Shown: positions 1 to 12,740 of the stretch, piece after piece
Numbering within the stretch: position 1 is the first letter of the stretch
How the letters are laid out: each line of letters starts with the position of its first letter
Origin: Hybos culiciformis
Taxonomy: Eukaryota > Arthropoda > Insecta > Diptera > Hybotidae
Direction of reading: 5' to 3'
DNA: 64,000 nucleotides
Assembly (NCBI GenBank): GCA_964007475.1
Contig: OZ023273.1
Coordinates: 70,867,430 to 70,931,429, forward strand
Notes under the pieces: generated by a model
Seen by the model: only the letters and a program-made list of their open reading frames with translations
Told to the model about the DNA's origin: nothing
The model's database searches: none
Translations under genes and position numbers: made by a program

Positions 1-644
1 CATGTAGTAGTACTTATTTCCAAGGTTTTTTTTTTATATGATTTCAAGAAAAATTCTATCGATTGGTTATTTAATTTGCATCGATGAATTGAATAATGCT
101 TTTTATACATACAAATTATGTATATAATTTTAAGAAGCTTTTTCTTAGTATACTTTATAATTTAGTTGATTTACTATTACTTTTACTTTTGAAATCCAAA
201 TTTGTGTTATTTCTGGTGGGAAATATCCGAATAATGTAACACAATTTTATATATGAAAATCGTTATTTTAGAAAACTAAGTTCAGTTTATTGATTTGTAC
301 ATATTTGTAGTTTAGTTTAAATTGTCCATCTATACATACTTTTTGGAAAATATTTTTAAAAGAGGGAATATCGAACAAGTTGATTGTATAAAATATAAGC
401 TTAAAGTTTTAATTAATTCAAAACTCTTTTAGTTATCATTAAAATTGTGTTTATTAAAAATTGATATCAAAGAATTTGTAATTTTTTTGATGAGACTTTA
501 ATAGAATTTAAAGAATATTTGTGTTATAATTTCATACAAAAAAAAAAGAGCGAATTTGTAAAGATATGTATAATATATATATATTTAAAAAGAAAATTTT
601 TATGCAATCATAAAAAAAAAATAAAAAATTATAATATCTCTTAC
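1..644 (-). other. Start of the downstream intron of the TipE/TEH gene
   Basis: Begins with the GTAAGA donor at 644 (minus strand) and runs off the window. It is AT-rich and I see no exon, RNA gene or complete mobile element in it. Confidence 0.5.
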
Positions 645-1429
645 CTTAAATTTTCTATTCTAGGACGACGCATTTCTCCACGTCGACCTCTTCGATGACT
701 ATTATCCTTTTTTAATCTACAATCACAGTGCATTATACATAATCCTATTGATGATATTAATGTTATAACAAAAGGTATTGCAAAAAAATTCACAATCATT
801 TCAATTTGTGCATCACGATTATAACTTGTTAAAACTACAGTTTTATTGCGCTGCGAATAATAACATGGAAATATAGCACCTTCGATTCCATAGTAATCAT
901 TAAAATCTTGACAAGTAACTGTGGGCGGATAGCCACAGCCTTTTATATTGACTAATAGTGTAGCTGGTTCAGATTGTTCTAAATCAGCTGTTAAATTACT
1001 ATGATAATTAGTTATATTATCTGGTATAGTTATATTTGTTTCAATAAATGTCACATAAATATGAGTACATTTATATAAATCAGATGTGCATCCTTCACGA
1101 CACGAACTCCACGAGCAATTAAATAAACCGATACGATCGTCACGTTTAACTGTTGTGCATAATGTCGGTGATTCAATAAAATCATGACTTAATGTACTTA
1201 TTGCTGGATCTACATATAATGGAACTAAAAATAATAATGATGCACCAGCTGTCACCGAAAAAAATGCCAACGTTGATGTACCATAAAAGCGAGCACGTTC
1301 CCGCCACGAACGAAAACGTCTATTACCATTTTTCTTTTTAGGCGCCAGTTCCCTTTTTTTACGTAATCTTAATTCTTGTTGTTGCTGCTCGAGTAATAAT
1401 TCAGAACTGCCACTCCTCATAACTTCCAT
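645..1429 (-). CDS. TipE/TEH-family voltage-gated sodium channel auxiliary subunit, first coding exon
   Basis: Encodes about 261 residues with the layout of the insect TipE/TEH family: cytoplasmic N-terminus, membrane segment (~49-72), extracellular loop (~73-210), second membrane segment (~211-235), short basic tail. These proteins assist para-type sodium channels at the plasma membrane. The loop has eight cysteines (91, 105, 110, 114, 121, 165, 173, 189), the family-type motifs NCSWSSCREGC and KGCGYPP, and N-glycosylation sequons at N104, N132, N138, N145 and N195. It lacks the long loop insert of Drosophila TipE itself, so a TEH1-like member is more likely; I do not assign the paralogue. 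The start is the first ATG; a second in-frame Met is three codons later. The apparent stop lies inside a strong splice donor (AAG/GTAAGA, junction 645/644), so the protein very probably continues in an exon left of the window. No neighbour suggests an operon-like link; the nearest gene is nonA, 11 kb away. Confidence 0.86.
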
Positions 1430-4400
1430 CGGAAAACTTTTTGCTTAGATTTTTTTGTTTTTCGTTTTTTTTTTTTTATTTTTTTGCTTGTATATATGAA
1501 AAAAAAAAAAAAATTCTTAATTTTTGTAAGGATTTTTTATAATTATATATTTTGTAGTATTTGCGGGGGTGTAAAATGCATGTAGCCTATATTTTGGTGA
1601 GAAAATGTTGCTAACGGCAGTGTACAATATTTTTTTTCCTTTTTGTTTTTGGAAAATCTTGACCTAGAAACATTTTTTTCTCATTGATATTTTTTTTGTT
1701 TTTTTTTTTTTTCATTTATGGATATATCCTTTTGTACATATTATTAGAAAAGAGAGATAAAAAAAATTTTCCATATTTTGTAATGACATTTTGTAGCATA
1801 GGGATTCTGATTTTATCCTTTTTGTGTAGATTCATATAAAAAAATATCTTGTAGTATTTTTGTAGCTCTTGTAGTTGTAGCTTCTAATTATGTTGTCTTT
1901 TTTTTTATAGCAATTTTATGTTTTTTTATTAAAGTAGTTTTTGTAGCTAACTAAACACAAATTAAAAGAATAAAAAAAAGGAAATAAAAAAAAATTTACA
2001 GAAGCCAGACAGGTGGTTTAATTATTATTATTATTTTTTCTTTGATATTATATTATTTGTTGCACAGAAATCTTATAACCAAAATTTATTAAGTTTTATG
2101 TACGATTAATGTTATTTACATGTGGCGAATGTTTTTGTATTTCAATTTAAATTATATAATTATTATATTAAAAATATTCAAAGAATTTACATTCATATAA
2201 TTAATAATTCACATATCACACTCATGTATATTATAGAAAATAAACTATATAGAAATATAAATATTAATAAACTATAGAAAATTTTCAAAGTTTATAATTA
2301 TTCATATCTAAACTCTGTATTTTTTATTTTATTTATTATTATTATAAAGTTATAAAATTAAATTGCAGTCAGTATTATATAAAATTATAATATATATATA
2401 TATACTACTATAAATAAAACATTTTTTACACTAAAAAAAGTTTAGAAAATACCAACTAATTATAAAAGTGTAGTATGCGCATTTGAATGAATTGTGCAAA
2501 ATGAATATTGTTTCATTTTAATCAATCTTATGCTATTCATAAATTATATTTGGTGAACCTAATAAGGCAAATTTTGTCAATATAATTTCGCTCACTATCT
2601 AATATCCGACAAAAATTACACATGATTTATTTGAATTTTTTTTTCTCTAGTTTAAGAATAAATGTTCTATTCTCCGAAAGAAAATGAGGGTTCGTTGCTT
2701 CCACCATCTTATTGGAATACTTAAGTTAGAAAAATAGTTAAAATTTTTGAAATTATCTATAATAAACGTTATAAATAGGAGAAACTGAATGTTCTAAGCT
2801 TTTTTTTTGTAGTTTTCTACAATATGTTTGCATCTTGTGGCATATAGTGTTTGTTGAAGAATTGTTTTTTTTTTTTTGCTTTATTTTGTAGTATGTATTT
2901 ATACACGAAAAATTTACTTGTACATGTATGTATGCATATTTAGATGTATGCATGTACATAAACTCAGTGCGAATTTTATTAGCTTTTATTTTCATACTAT
3001 TTTGAATAATAATGATTTATAATACATTTTTGAAGTAGACAAATTTTAGAATATTCTTTACTAATGTTTTCTTATTAAAGATGATTTTTTTTTAATTTTT
3101 AATTAGGTAATTGTAAAAACCTTATCCTTTTATTCGTGTGTGCTGCTCTCTATATTACTCAATTCTTTTTTTTTATGTAGGTAGGTACTTGCACTTTCTT
3201 TAATTTAATATCAACATTTTAGTTTCAAATCCATAGTAGGTAGCGGTAATTAATGGTTATTTCTACGTAACATCGGTTTTTTATAAATTAGTCTAAGCTT
3301 GTGTCGAAATCAAGAAATTTTCGTAAATTAAATAATCAAGTTTCGTCCGTCTTCCAACAATTTATTATCAACCTTGAAGAAAATTAATTTTCTAGCAAAA
3401 AAAAAACTAAACATTTAAAATAATAATAAAACATCGCTTACATATTACCTTATTTTACATAAATTTGAATACAATAAATTTCTAAATCTATCATGTAAAT
3501 TATCTTAAAATGATTCAAAATAGCTTAAAAAAAATATTATTAGTTCAAATTACGGAGAATAGTTTGCTATAGGTATTTACGCCTTACGTTTACACCAGTG
3601 TTAAGAATCTGAATCGGAGTACAAATTGCAAAATTACAAAATATTGAATGCCACCCGTAAGAGTATTGACCTCTTATGGGTGGCATTCAATAATTTGTAA
3701 TTTTGCAATTTGTACTCTGATTCAGAAATTAGCACATTCATATATTTTTCTCATAATTTTTTTAATTAGTTATGCAAAAAACTGGAAGTAGGTACACGAA
3801 AACAGAAGGGTGTATATATTTCTTTTTTTTTTAAATGAAATTCTAGATCTATTTGATCTCTACCCGAATGTTATAATAAAAATTTTCAAAATCATCGAAT
3901 TTCAACAATCCTCAATTAATTATGTAATATTGTTTTTGCAATTAAATAAAACAATTCCTTTGTGTACATACATATTGAGAAATAAAATTTAAACCTTAAA
4001 TACCAGAATTTTTCAGTAATATTTAAGAGATTTTAGAACAAAAAATTTTTGTTTAACCGAATTCTCCTACACATTGTCCGCTAATCAAGTCAATAAAATA
4101 TTTATACACAGCCTTAAATAACCCAAATATTTTCTGATGATAATCAGTACTATGTACAGTACATTAAATTGAATTTATTTATTTTATTGAAGAACTTATT
4201 TTTGGCAATGAATTTATAGAAATATTTTAAAGCTACAATATTATGTAACAAGGACATTTGTGTACAAAAAAAAAAAAATTATTAACCAGGACATATTCTT
4301 CAAGGATGTAATTCTTTTTAGTATTTTTTTTCTACATAAATATATGTATATTTTTATAAAATGAAAAATAAATTTCAAAAAAGGATTCCCTTTAAATTTC

Positions 4401-6025
4401 AGGGAAATTAGTGAAAGTTTTAACACTTTTTATAAATCTTTATTTCAAGAATATCCTTTTTCTAGCAAAAAAAAAAAAAAAACAAAAAAAACTTATATGA
4501 AGTCAATAATTTCATTTATTGTATATAAAAAAAAGATTTTGCAAAAAAAAAATAATAATAATAATTTTTATCTACTTTCACCACACCATTGCAATAATTC
4601 TAAATCTCAAATTAAAGTGTGGGTGAATTAAGAAATTTACAATGCTGAATTAAATAAATATTTAATTTCAAAATCATTATTATTTTTTATTTATAATTAT
4701 TATTTTTATATATGTGTATTTTTTTTTAAATTAATCACTTCAGTCACTTCGACGTATTCGCGATCCTTTTTTTTTCATGTTCAAATTATAATTTATTTAT
4801 TTTTTTATATTTATTTCATAGTTTTTAATAATAGGTTTATTCGGAAAATTAAAAAGTTTTTCCCGTAAATACAAGTACGCAGTGCGAATTAAACTGAAAA
4901 AAAAAGAAAAGAATTTCTTTGATGGAAAGTTTTTGGGAAAAAATTTCATTTTCATTTTCAGTATAAGTATATTATATTTTTTTGTTCAACATACAATCAA
5001 AAAGAGAGTTTCAAGTACACATAAAATATTCGTGGTATTATACATATTACAGCTTTATGGGCTTGTGCTTATTTAGAATTTTATGTATATTGATAATTTC
5101 TTTCATTTATATTTATTTATATAATGAAAACAATTTAAAAATTATGAAATATTTTCTGAAAATATGTTGATTTTTGGATTTTTTCGTATACTATTTGAGT
5201 TGCAAACTTCTTGGTTTTATATAGTTGATTGTTTCCAAATAAAAATTTCGATTTATGGAATTCCATAATTTAAATATTTTCGAGACAGGGAGACTTTTAA
5301 TTTTGATCATTGTAATTATTAATTACTTTAAAATATTTATAACTAAAATATGGTGATGAAGGTTTAATGAAAAAAAATAACTTCTCATGAAGAATTTCCA
5401 GGGGGATCAGGAGGGTATTTTGATATGGGCCTCTTAATTTAGGTGGGCCTCCAGACAACATTAAACATAACGATCAATAAGGTTTACTTCGCACTTTTAC
5501 GTGTACGCAACAAATAACTAACTGTTCAATATTATGATTTCATTCTTGTGGTTCTTAGTGAAATATTTATTATGCTTTGAGTTGTAACATAAATTGAAAT
5601 TATTATATAAAAGTTTATTAAGCAGTAGTTACTACTTGGTTAGTAGTACTTAGTAGTATTTCACGTTTTCAAAAATTTAAACTTAAATTGTTTTTGTTTT
5701 TTTCTCTGAAATTGAATTAAACTCTACATTGTATTTAGTTTTTTGAACTGCATTAAAACTACGGCAAAATTTTTTCATTAAATAGAGGCCACATATGTTG
5801 TCTGACCTTGGCCTCCAAGTGTCTCTCAGATGCCCTGTCATAATTCTGCTGTGTTTTTTCTGTAAAGTAGAAGCAAAACAAAAAATCGAAATATTTGAAA
5901 TTGGCGGTCCTTCATAAAGCCTATTATTCGTCTTAATATTAGTCTGAATAATGATGACGAAGATTATTTAATGTTCAAAAATTTTAAACTTTAGTTTTTT
6001 TAAATAAATTAATTTTTGAGGACAC
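1430..6025. other. Intergenic AT-rich DNA
   Basis: Upstream of the TipE/TEH exon. It consists mainly of poly-T and AT-rich tracts. The only clear structure is the foldback at 3608-3726. Short open frames here (for example 2753-2995, 4882-5170) have no recognisable protein character. No promoter motif can be assigned with confidence. Confidence 0.5.
3608..3726. repeat. Foldback palindrome, 56-bp arms
   Basis: Two arms of about 56 bp are reverse complements with three mismatches, separated by only about 7 bases. The outer end reads TCTGAATC on the left and GATTCAGA on the right. No target-site duplication is evident. The transcript would form a long hairpin. Confidence 0.85.
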
Positions 6026-6286
6026 AATTCGTCTATCTAGTTCTTAAGTGCCGTATACGCATTTTGGCACTTTTGGAGTTAGAGATTTCATCATACTAAC
6101 TCGAAGGCGATCTTTCGAATGTCCTTCTCAAAATTTCAATAGCTCCTTCCGTTCTCGAGATATTTCCCCCCTATTTAAAGTATATGCTAAATTGGAACCA
6201 ATTGTTCGAGTCTTACAACTTCAAACTCAATTTGCCAAAAATACGAAAAATGCGTATACGGCACTTAAGAACTAGATAGACGAATT
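6026..6286. mobile_element. MITE family A, copy 1 (about 40-bp terminal inverted repeats)
   Basis: The ends are inverted repeats of about 40 bp beginning AATTCGTCTATCTAG and running through GTGCCGTATACGCATTTT. A second copy of the same size lies at 49957-50217 with matching interior (sequence around CTCGAGATATTT). There is no transposase, so the element is non-autonomous. The family cannot be assigned because no unambiguous target duplication is visible. Confidence 0.8.
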
Positions 6287-6299
6287 CTTATTAACTCGT

Positions 6300-6900
6300 A
6301 CACGAATTTGTCTGTTTTTTTATTTATTTATTTATATAATTCTTTACACTATTTTCGACACTCGCGTAGATCCACTTTTCGTCATCACAGAAGACTGAAA
6401 TTTGGCACATAGGTTCATGTCGCGTGAAAATTGAATCTATCAAAATTTGAACCGGAAACTTCTATGGAAAACCCGGAAAATCGGGAAAAATCATTTGAAA
6501 ATTTGGTACAAATTTGATTAGTGATAAATCCGTTTTAGGAAAAATGCAAAGTTTTCGATTTTTCCGAATTTTCCGACTTTTCCGGAAAATTTTCCGTTAA
6601 AAAAGTTTTCTAAATTATGCAGGATTAAGTTCATTATCAACTGGAATCATTACTTTCTCTCCGACAATTGTGAAAACTTGCATGAAAAATCGATGAAAAC
6701 TTGTAATAACAATTTAGTTAACGTGAAAAAGGCAGAAAATAAAAAATAAGTAAAAAACGAGTTTTCAAAAACTGAGGCCAAGCCGCATGAAAAAGTAGAA
6801 AATAACTTTTTCTTCACACACAGAAGTGGACTCAGATATGTTGATTCAAATATAAGATGACCTTTTTCCATGTTTTCTTTTAAAATACTTTTGTGTTGCA
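6300..6900. repeat. Dispersed repeat family B, copy 1
   Basis: Long similarity to 59112-59535 (shared stretches around CGACACTC, TTTCGTCATCACAG, TTCATGTCGCGTGA and GGAAAACCC) and, in its second half, to 61540-61740 (TAACAATTTAGTTAACGTG, AACTGAGGCCA). It is non-coding as far as I can see. The two halves occur separately elsewhere, so it may be composite. Confidence 0.7.
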
Positions 6901-8525
6901 CAAGCTACGTCAATTTTTTATGGAATCCATTAAAACTTTTAAAAAACTTATTTATCGACTTTATTAAAATCCTAAAACTAAACTAATTCCTATCAATCAT
7001 ATGTTTATATTTCTATATCTTACTTCTTGAAGTCTTGGGTAATACATTCTTTCATGTTTACAACGTTTAAACCCTAAATAAGGATAAATACGACATCATT
7101 GTTAAATTTTTTTTCAGGTTTAACTTAAAGCCAGTTAACCTACTAAAAAGTATCTACACGCATATGTATTGAATATCGCTCATACAAATAAATGTAGGTT
7201 GTTTCTATGTATTCAATTCAGTATTACAGATAGAAATTTTTATAGTATAGCCGTAAAGTTTTATTTGATACCAATATAATTATAATTTGTTAAAGAAAAA
7301 CCGCTCCCAGAATATTGAAGTTTTTTTTTTGTTTTCCGGGAGTATAAAATGGAGAATTTTCTATTTATAATAGATACTTAAAGAAAACGAATGTTTTATT
7401 AACATAGAATTTTCTTTACACTTTAAGAAAGAAAATTTAGCATAATAAAATAGCGCATAATCAAAGAATTGTATGAGGGACTCTTTATTTCAGTTTCTAT
7501 TTTTCTTTTAATTCACAGCCATAAAACAGATTTTAGAGAAATCTAGCAAAAATATTCGTAGAATTCTCTTTACCAAACTTCATTATGAGTTAAAAAAAAC
7601 TATATGTACATAAGTGTTTTATTTTCTTGTTTTTTTTTTTTAATAAAAGCTATATCTATTAACTCAGAATTGATTGGGTAGTTGAAAAAAATTATAATGG
7701 AAATAATGTGGAGTTTTGTGTGGTTTTTCATATGCACTACATTATTGTAATAGAAATTATCGCGGGGCCTCTGATATTTTAGCAATTAAATTATAACAGG
7801 GACAGAGAATTTCTTTATTATTCAGCTAGCTTGTACGAGCTAGTTAGAGGTATTTATTATTTTATTAGTTATTTGTACGAAAATATGGAAAGTAGACATT
7901 GACAACAAATAAATATTTTTGTCATTGCCCTTTGCTTACTACTTTAAGTTAAAATAAGAGAAAAAATAATAACAAAAAAATATTATTCGACTAAAGTTTT
8001 AATGGTAATAAGAAAATTAATATTATGTACATTTGTGTATACCTAGTAGAAAAAAGCACAACACTATATTACTACCTATAATTTATTTAACAAATAAAAA
8101 GATTCTTCTAAAAAAATTTTTGAAAACTCTTATTCGAGCATACATAGAAAAATAATATATATATATTTTAATAAATTTTAAATTACATTTAAAAATTATA
8201 TGAATGTATTGATTTTTATTTGAATGGGTAAAGTTAATTTTCATTCATAATTTTTTTTTGTATCGAGAAAAGAAGTTCATGCGCATAAATTTCTTATTGA
8301 TGAATTTTCCTATGAATTAACCTTGTTTCTCAACCCTGCCTTTTTATTTTATTCCAATTTAAAGAACATATACAATATAGATAACTTAATAATCTGCAAA
8401 GAAAAATTTTTTCATTATATTCAAAATATAATATACCTTTTTGTTAATTATTTGGATTGCCCTTTGAAATGTGGATAGTAGAGAAACTAAATTATGAATA
8501 ATATTAAAATCAGAGTGGTTTTTAA

Positions 8526-8672
8526 GGAGTTACGATCGAACGTATAAACTTACTAAAATCCTATTCTCAAATTCTATTTTGAATAAAATTCAATGAGAAT
8601 GCATTACTAGTTTCACTTGATTAGAAAGAAGAATAGGATTTTCGTAAGATTTTTACGTTCGTCATAACTCAT
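8526..8672. repeat. Short inverted-repeat element
   Basis: Ends pair imperfectly over about 45 bp (GAGTTACGATCGAACG at the left against ATGAGTTATGACGAACG read from the right). The right half is repeated at 36881-36950 (shared ACTAGTTTCACT and GATTAGAAAGAAGAA). Confidence 0.55.
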
Positions 8673-9408
8673 AATTCACCTTCAACCGCACAAATGTTTA
8701 GTCGATTCCTATCCTTTGTCCATATGTATTACACATTATTGAAAAAATACGTCTCATTGTATTTGAATGAGAAGTAATGCAATTATAAAACTAATAGTTT
8801 TGTTCACATTAGATGAACTATAATTATTTAGGAACTTTAACCAAAAATCTTCGAGTTCTGACGATTTTATTTCTTTTGAATTTACTAATATGTATTCCCT
8901 TCAAAGTTACGTATTTCTCATACATATTATCGACTGATATATCTGAATTTTCAATTCATTAACCACTTTTAATATGTTTTCGAACAATGGGATTTTTCGA
9001 GTTTGAAAATATATAAAAGTTCCAGTTTATTGTTATCAAAATTAAATCTTTTTTCAATATATGCTTTCGCTGGTTTTTTAAATAAGTTAACTTGTACTAA
9101 GTTATTGCACACATTTAATTTTTGTCTGACTATAATACCATAAAATTCGTCTTCGAGCTTGGAATTTAAAATACAAAAAAAAATATTTTGGGTGTTTTTG
9201 TCTAGTTTATCCTACCCCATAACAGATTTTTGAAATGGGTTTTTCAGGAAAATTCAGTTAAAAATGAGGTATCCTTCCCCGAAATGGGGTATGTCTGCTT
9301 ATTAAAAATTTTAAAAATACCAATATTCGTTTTACGAGATTTCCACGATTCTAATTTTTAGTTCAATATATTCAAGTCAACTAATTTAAACCAAAAACTC
9401 GAAATATT

Positions 9409-9550
9409 AAAAAATTCGGCTCACTCACCATGAACCCAGTTCTGTACTCTCTAACATATCAAAAAATCACTGTAGTCGAGATTGTATTATACCTATTAAC
9501 CCTACAATCAACGCAAAACCAAGACCAATTTCTCACAATGAGGGCTCAAA
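9409..9550 (-). repeat. Partial relative of the 18918-20144 element
   Basis: Read on the minus strand it shares GAGCCCTCA, AATTGGTCTTGGTTTTGC and the following ~100 bp with the left end of the element at 18918. It is probably a truncated or diverged copy. Confidence 0.6.
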
Positions 9551-10482
9551 TTCCTTTTCTTAAATCCACTAACTTTAATTAGCTGTACATAAATCACTTA
9601 TAGTTTTTTTTTATATATTTTTAAAATTATATAATTATATTATATTTCATTAAATTTTATTCATTAGTTTTTATTTATAAATTTAACAAAAAAAATTAAA
9701 AAAAAAACAAAAGAAATTCATAATTCATAGTGTACAATTAAAAAAATTCACACAAATTTCTAATTGAGGGATAACCTGATTTGTAAATAAGATTTCTATT
9801 TGGAAAGCATATAAACGTATAATCGAATTTGAATGTAACAAAAATTGTTTGTAATGGCGTGGCATATACACTGAGCTGTAAATAAAATTCCCTAAAAATT
9901 TCCCATTATTCTTTCTGTTATTGATTCGCTAGGCTAACGATCGCTGCTTGACTTCGCCACGCCACGCCATATCTTTTTTCATAGAGTTGCCATTTTAGGA
10001 CTTTTAATGTTAGATTAACCTTTTGATTTTCTCCAGAACGAATAATTTTTTTCAGAAAGTGCTAAGTGATATTTAAGAACTTTTCTTTATACTAGCTTTT
10101 TTTTCGGTACAATTTTGAAATTCAATTTTCAAAACGACAATTTTAAAATATTTTCATTAACTTGTGGGTTAGACAAGACTAAAAACTAGATGTTTTTTGA
10201 ATGTTTGTGTGAAAAATTGTATAAAAAAAATAAAATTTTAAAATAGTTATAACTAATAGTTTTAACTAAAAAATATTCTGAATCTAAAGTATTACTTGTC
10301 AAATGAAATATTTTTTTTTTAAATGTAAATAAAAACTAAAAAGTGAAGTAATATAATAAAATAGTTTGTAAATATTTTTAACTATAGTTAAGCCAGTGAA
10401 GAATAATTACATCACAAATACAAATAAAAAACTCATACAATTGCAAATAGTTAAGACTAGTTTTTACCACTGCATTAATTTA

Positions 10483-10882
10483 TGCCTTGTTCAGACAAGG
10501 ACTAAATCATGATTACCCAATCGTGATTTGCGTAGATAATCATCATTATGAAAACCTGTATGAACAGGATTATGAGCGAAAACAAAAACAGTAAACAACA
10601 TCAAAACAAACAAAATAAAAACATAAAAAATACTACTCAAATTTTTTTTATTTTGTTAAGAAAGAAAATATGTCAAAAATAAAGGTCAAAAATAAGTAGG
10701 AATGAGTGGAAATGGGTAACGTGGGTAGTAAAAAACTGAAACTCATCCCTGAAATTTTTCATGATTTTCGAAAATCATGATTTCCGATGACAATTTTTTT
10801 GTATGAGCAAATCATGAAAAAAGGTATGATAATCTCAAAAAGTAAGATTATCATGATCAGAGTTCATTTTCTGAACAAGGCA
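10483..10882. mobile_element. PIF/Harbinger-like MITE, 400 bp, TTA target duplication
   Basis: Starts TGCCTTGTTCAGA and ends TCTGAACAAGGCA, flanked on both sides by TTA (10480-10482 and 10883-10885). Three-base TWA duplications are typical of PIF/Harbinger. The interior is rich in ATCATGAT palindromes and has no transposase. The terminal TGCCTTG is shared with the element at 21221-21683. Confidence 0.78.
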
Positions 10883-11248
10883 TTAGATAAAAAAAAATAC
10901 CTACTAGTACATGAAGAAGAAATTTTAATTCTTTTTTAAATTATTTTAATAATGTCAAACTTATGCACTCAGATTTTGAAGTGAACTTAATAATAATTTG
11001 GTTGAAACTATTGGTAAAAGTCCTAGCGCAGAATTAATAAGTTTTATCAACATTCTTACTTACTTTGCCGATTTCCTACACCGCTGTGGAAAGTTTTTAG
11101 TCTAATTGTGGAGTTAGTTTCTTTATAATTTGCAAAAATTAATAAGACATTAAATGTGATAGAAATAGAATCACAAAATTGCTTGTAGAAAATTTTAGTC
11201 GTGTTTAAAAAAATTTGGCATTTGCAGCACTTTATCTAGAAAAAAAAA

Positions 11249-12087
11249 ATGCTTAAAGGTGAAAACACAATTGGGGTTCACCTTAAAGGTGAAAACACAA
11301 TTGGGGCGACGACGACGGCGACAGCGATTTTTCATACAAAAAAGTCGCCTCAATTGTTTCATTCTCATACAAATATATGGTTTTTGACAGTCGCTATCGC
11401 TGTCGCCGTCGTCGTCGCCCCAATTGTGTTTTCACCTTAATGCTGAAAACACAATTGGGGCGACAGCGACGGCGACAGCGATAGCGACTGACAAAAACCA
11501 TATATTTGTATGAGAATGAAACAATTGAGGCGATTTTTTTATATGAAAAATCGCTGTCGCCGTCGCCGTCGCCCCAATTGTGTTTTCAGCATAAAGTACT
11601 AAACACAATTGGGGCGACAGCGACAACGACAGCGATAGCGACTATCAAAAAAAAATAGAAACCATATATTTGTATGAGAATGAACACAATTGAGACGACT
11701 GGCGACAAACGACATTGTCGCCTGGCGACAAATTAGAAATTTTTCTATTTTGTCGCCAGGCGATAACGACAACCATATATTTTTTTATTTATTTTTCTAT
11801 TTGTTTACTTTTTTCCTGTATATTTATTTCGTCGCCGTCGCCGTAATTGTGTTCACTCGAGTGATATCGCTGTCGTTGTCGTTGTAGTCGTCGTTGTCGC
11901 CGTCGTTGTCGCCCCAATTGTGTTTACTCCTTAAAGGTGAAAACACAATTGGGGCGACAACGACGGCGACAGCGATAGCGACTGTCAAAAACCATATATT
12001 TGTATGAGAATGAAACAATTGAGGCGATTTTTTTATATGAAAAATCGCTGTCGCCGTCGTCGTCGCCCCAATTGTGTTTTCACCTTA
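11249..12087. mobile_element. Cluster of CGACGG-rich hairpin elements (at least four copies)
   Basis: Units at 11286-11438, 11441-11591, about 11592-11933 and 11934-12086, plus a truncated end at 11255-11285. Each has long inverted arms of the type AACACAATTGGGGCGAC followed by CGACNNCGAC and GACAGCGAT. The core includes CCATATATTTGTATGAGAA. Copy 1 is inverted relative to copies 2 and 4. Copy 3 is enlarged by an inner TTGTCGCC palindrome. The outermost stem bases differ between copies (AAGGTG/CACCTT versus TGCTG/CAGCA) but pair within each copy. The local GC content is far above the surroundings. It lies directly upstream of the nonA 5' region. Confidence 0.85.
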
Positions 12088-12359
12088 AGTGTGCTAAATT
12101 AGTACAATCTCAAAAAAAAAACTAAATGGCAACTCTGTATTTTTTTCTTCTTCGTTTCGTTCGCTATTTCTGTCATTTGAAAAACGTATTTCCTGTGGTA
12201 AAGACGTAATCGTTAAGAAAAAGTGAATGAATTAAAAATAAATTTTGAAAAAAAAAAAAAGAAGCAATTGAGTGAAAAAAATTTAATAAAATTTTTAGAA
12301 AAATAAAAAATAATTTAAAATTTGAAAAGACTATTTGTGAAATAAAGTAATTAATAAAA

Positions 12360-12740
12360 ATGGAAGTTGCTGTTAAACCAGAAATTATAAATGGAACTCC
12401 ATTGCCGCAACGTGGTCAAAAAAATCAGCCATCTCAGCCAGGTGATTCAGGAGTACCAGAAAAAAAAGCACGTTTTGATCAACAAAATCGAATTTTAGGT
12501 CCAATTGCAGGTGGTGGAGGTGGAGGTGGTGTTGGAGGCGGAGGTGGTGGTGGAGGCGGTGGTGGTGGTGGTCCCAATCGGAACCAACAAAATCAGCAGA
12601 ATAAAAATCAACAAAATCAGCCTCGACCAAATCGTTTTGGTATGCAACAAAATCAAGGACCAGGTGGCCCACAAAACCGAAATCAACAGAATCAAAATCG
12701 TGGAGGTGGTGGCGGCGGCCCTCAAAATATGAAAAATGAG
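12360..12740 (+). CDS. nonA: nonA exon 1: low-complexity Q/N/G-rich N-terminus
   Basis: Codes for residues 1-127. The start ATG at 12360 follows an A-rich leader (TTAATAAAA) with no nearer in-frame ATG. Contains an uninterrupted glycine run made of GGT/GGC/GGA codons, then QQNQQN repeats. It ends at the donor GAG/GTAAGT with complete codons (phase 0). The antisense histidine- and leucine-rich open frames here are shadows of this repeat. Confidence 0.92.

Larger units (their letters stand above)
6901..10482. other. Intergenic DNA with two minor repeats
   Basis: AT-rich. It contains an imperfect inverted repeat at 8526-8672, whose right half recurs at 36881-36950, and a reverse-oriented relative (9409-9550) of the left end of the 18918-20144 element. 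No coding region is supported. Confidence 0.5.

Noticed and set aside
4882..5170. Two overlapping short plus-strand frames rich in F, I, K and Y
   Set aside because: Composition is that of random AT-rich DNA.
5410..5840. Possible TIR element with GGCCTC motifs near 5425 and 5790
   Set aside because: The two ends do not align well in inverted orientation and no target duplication is visible.
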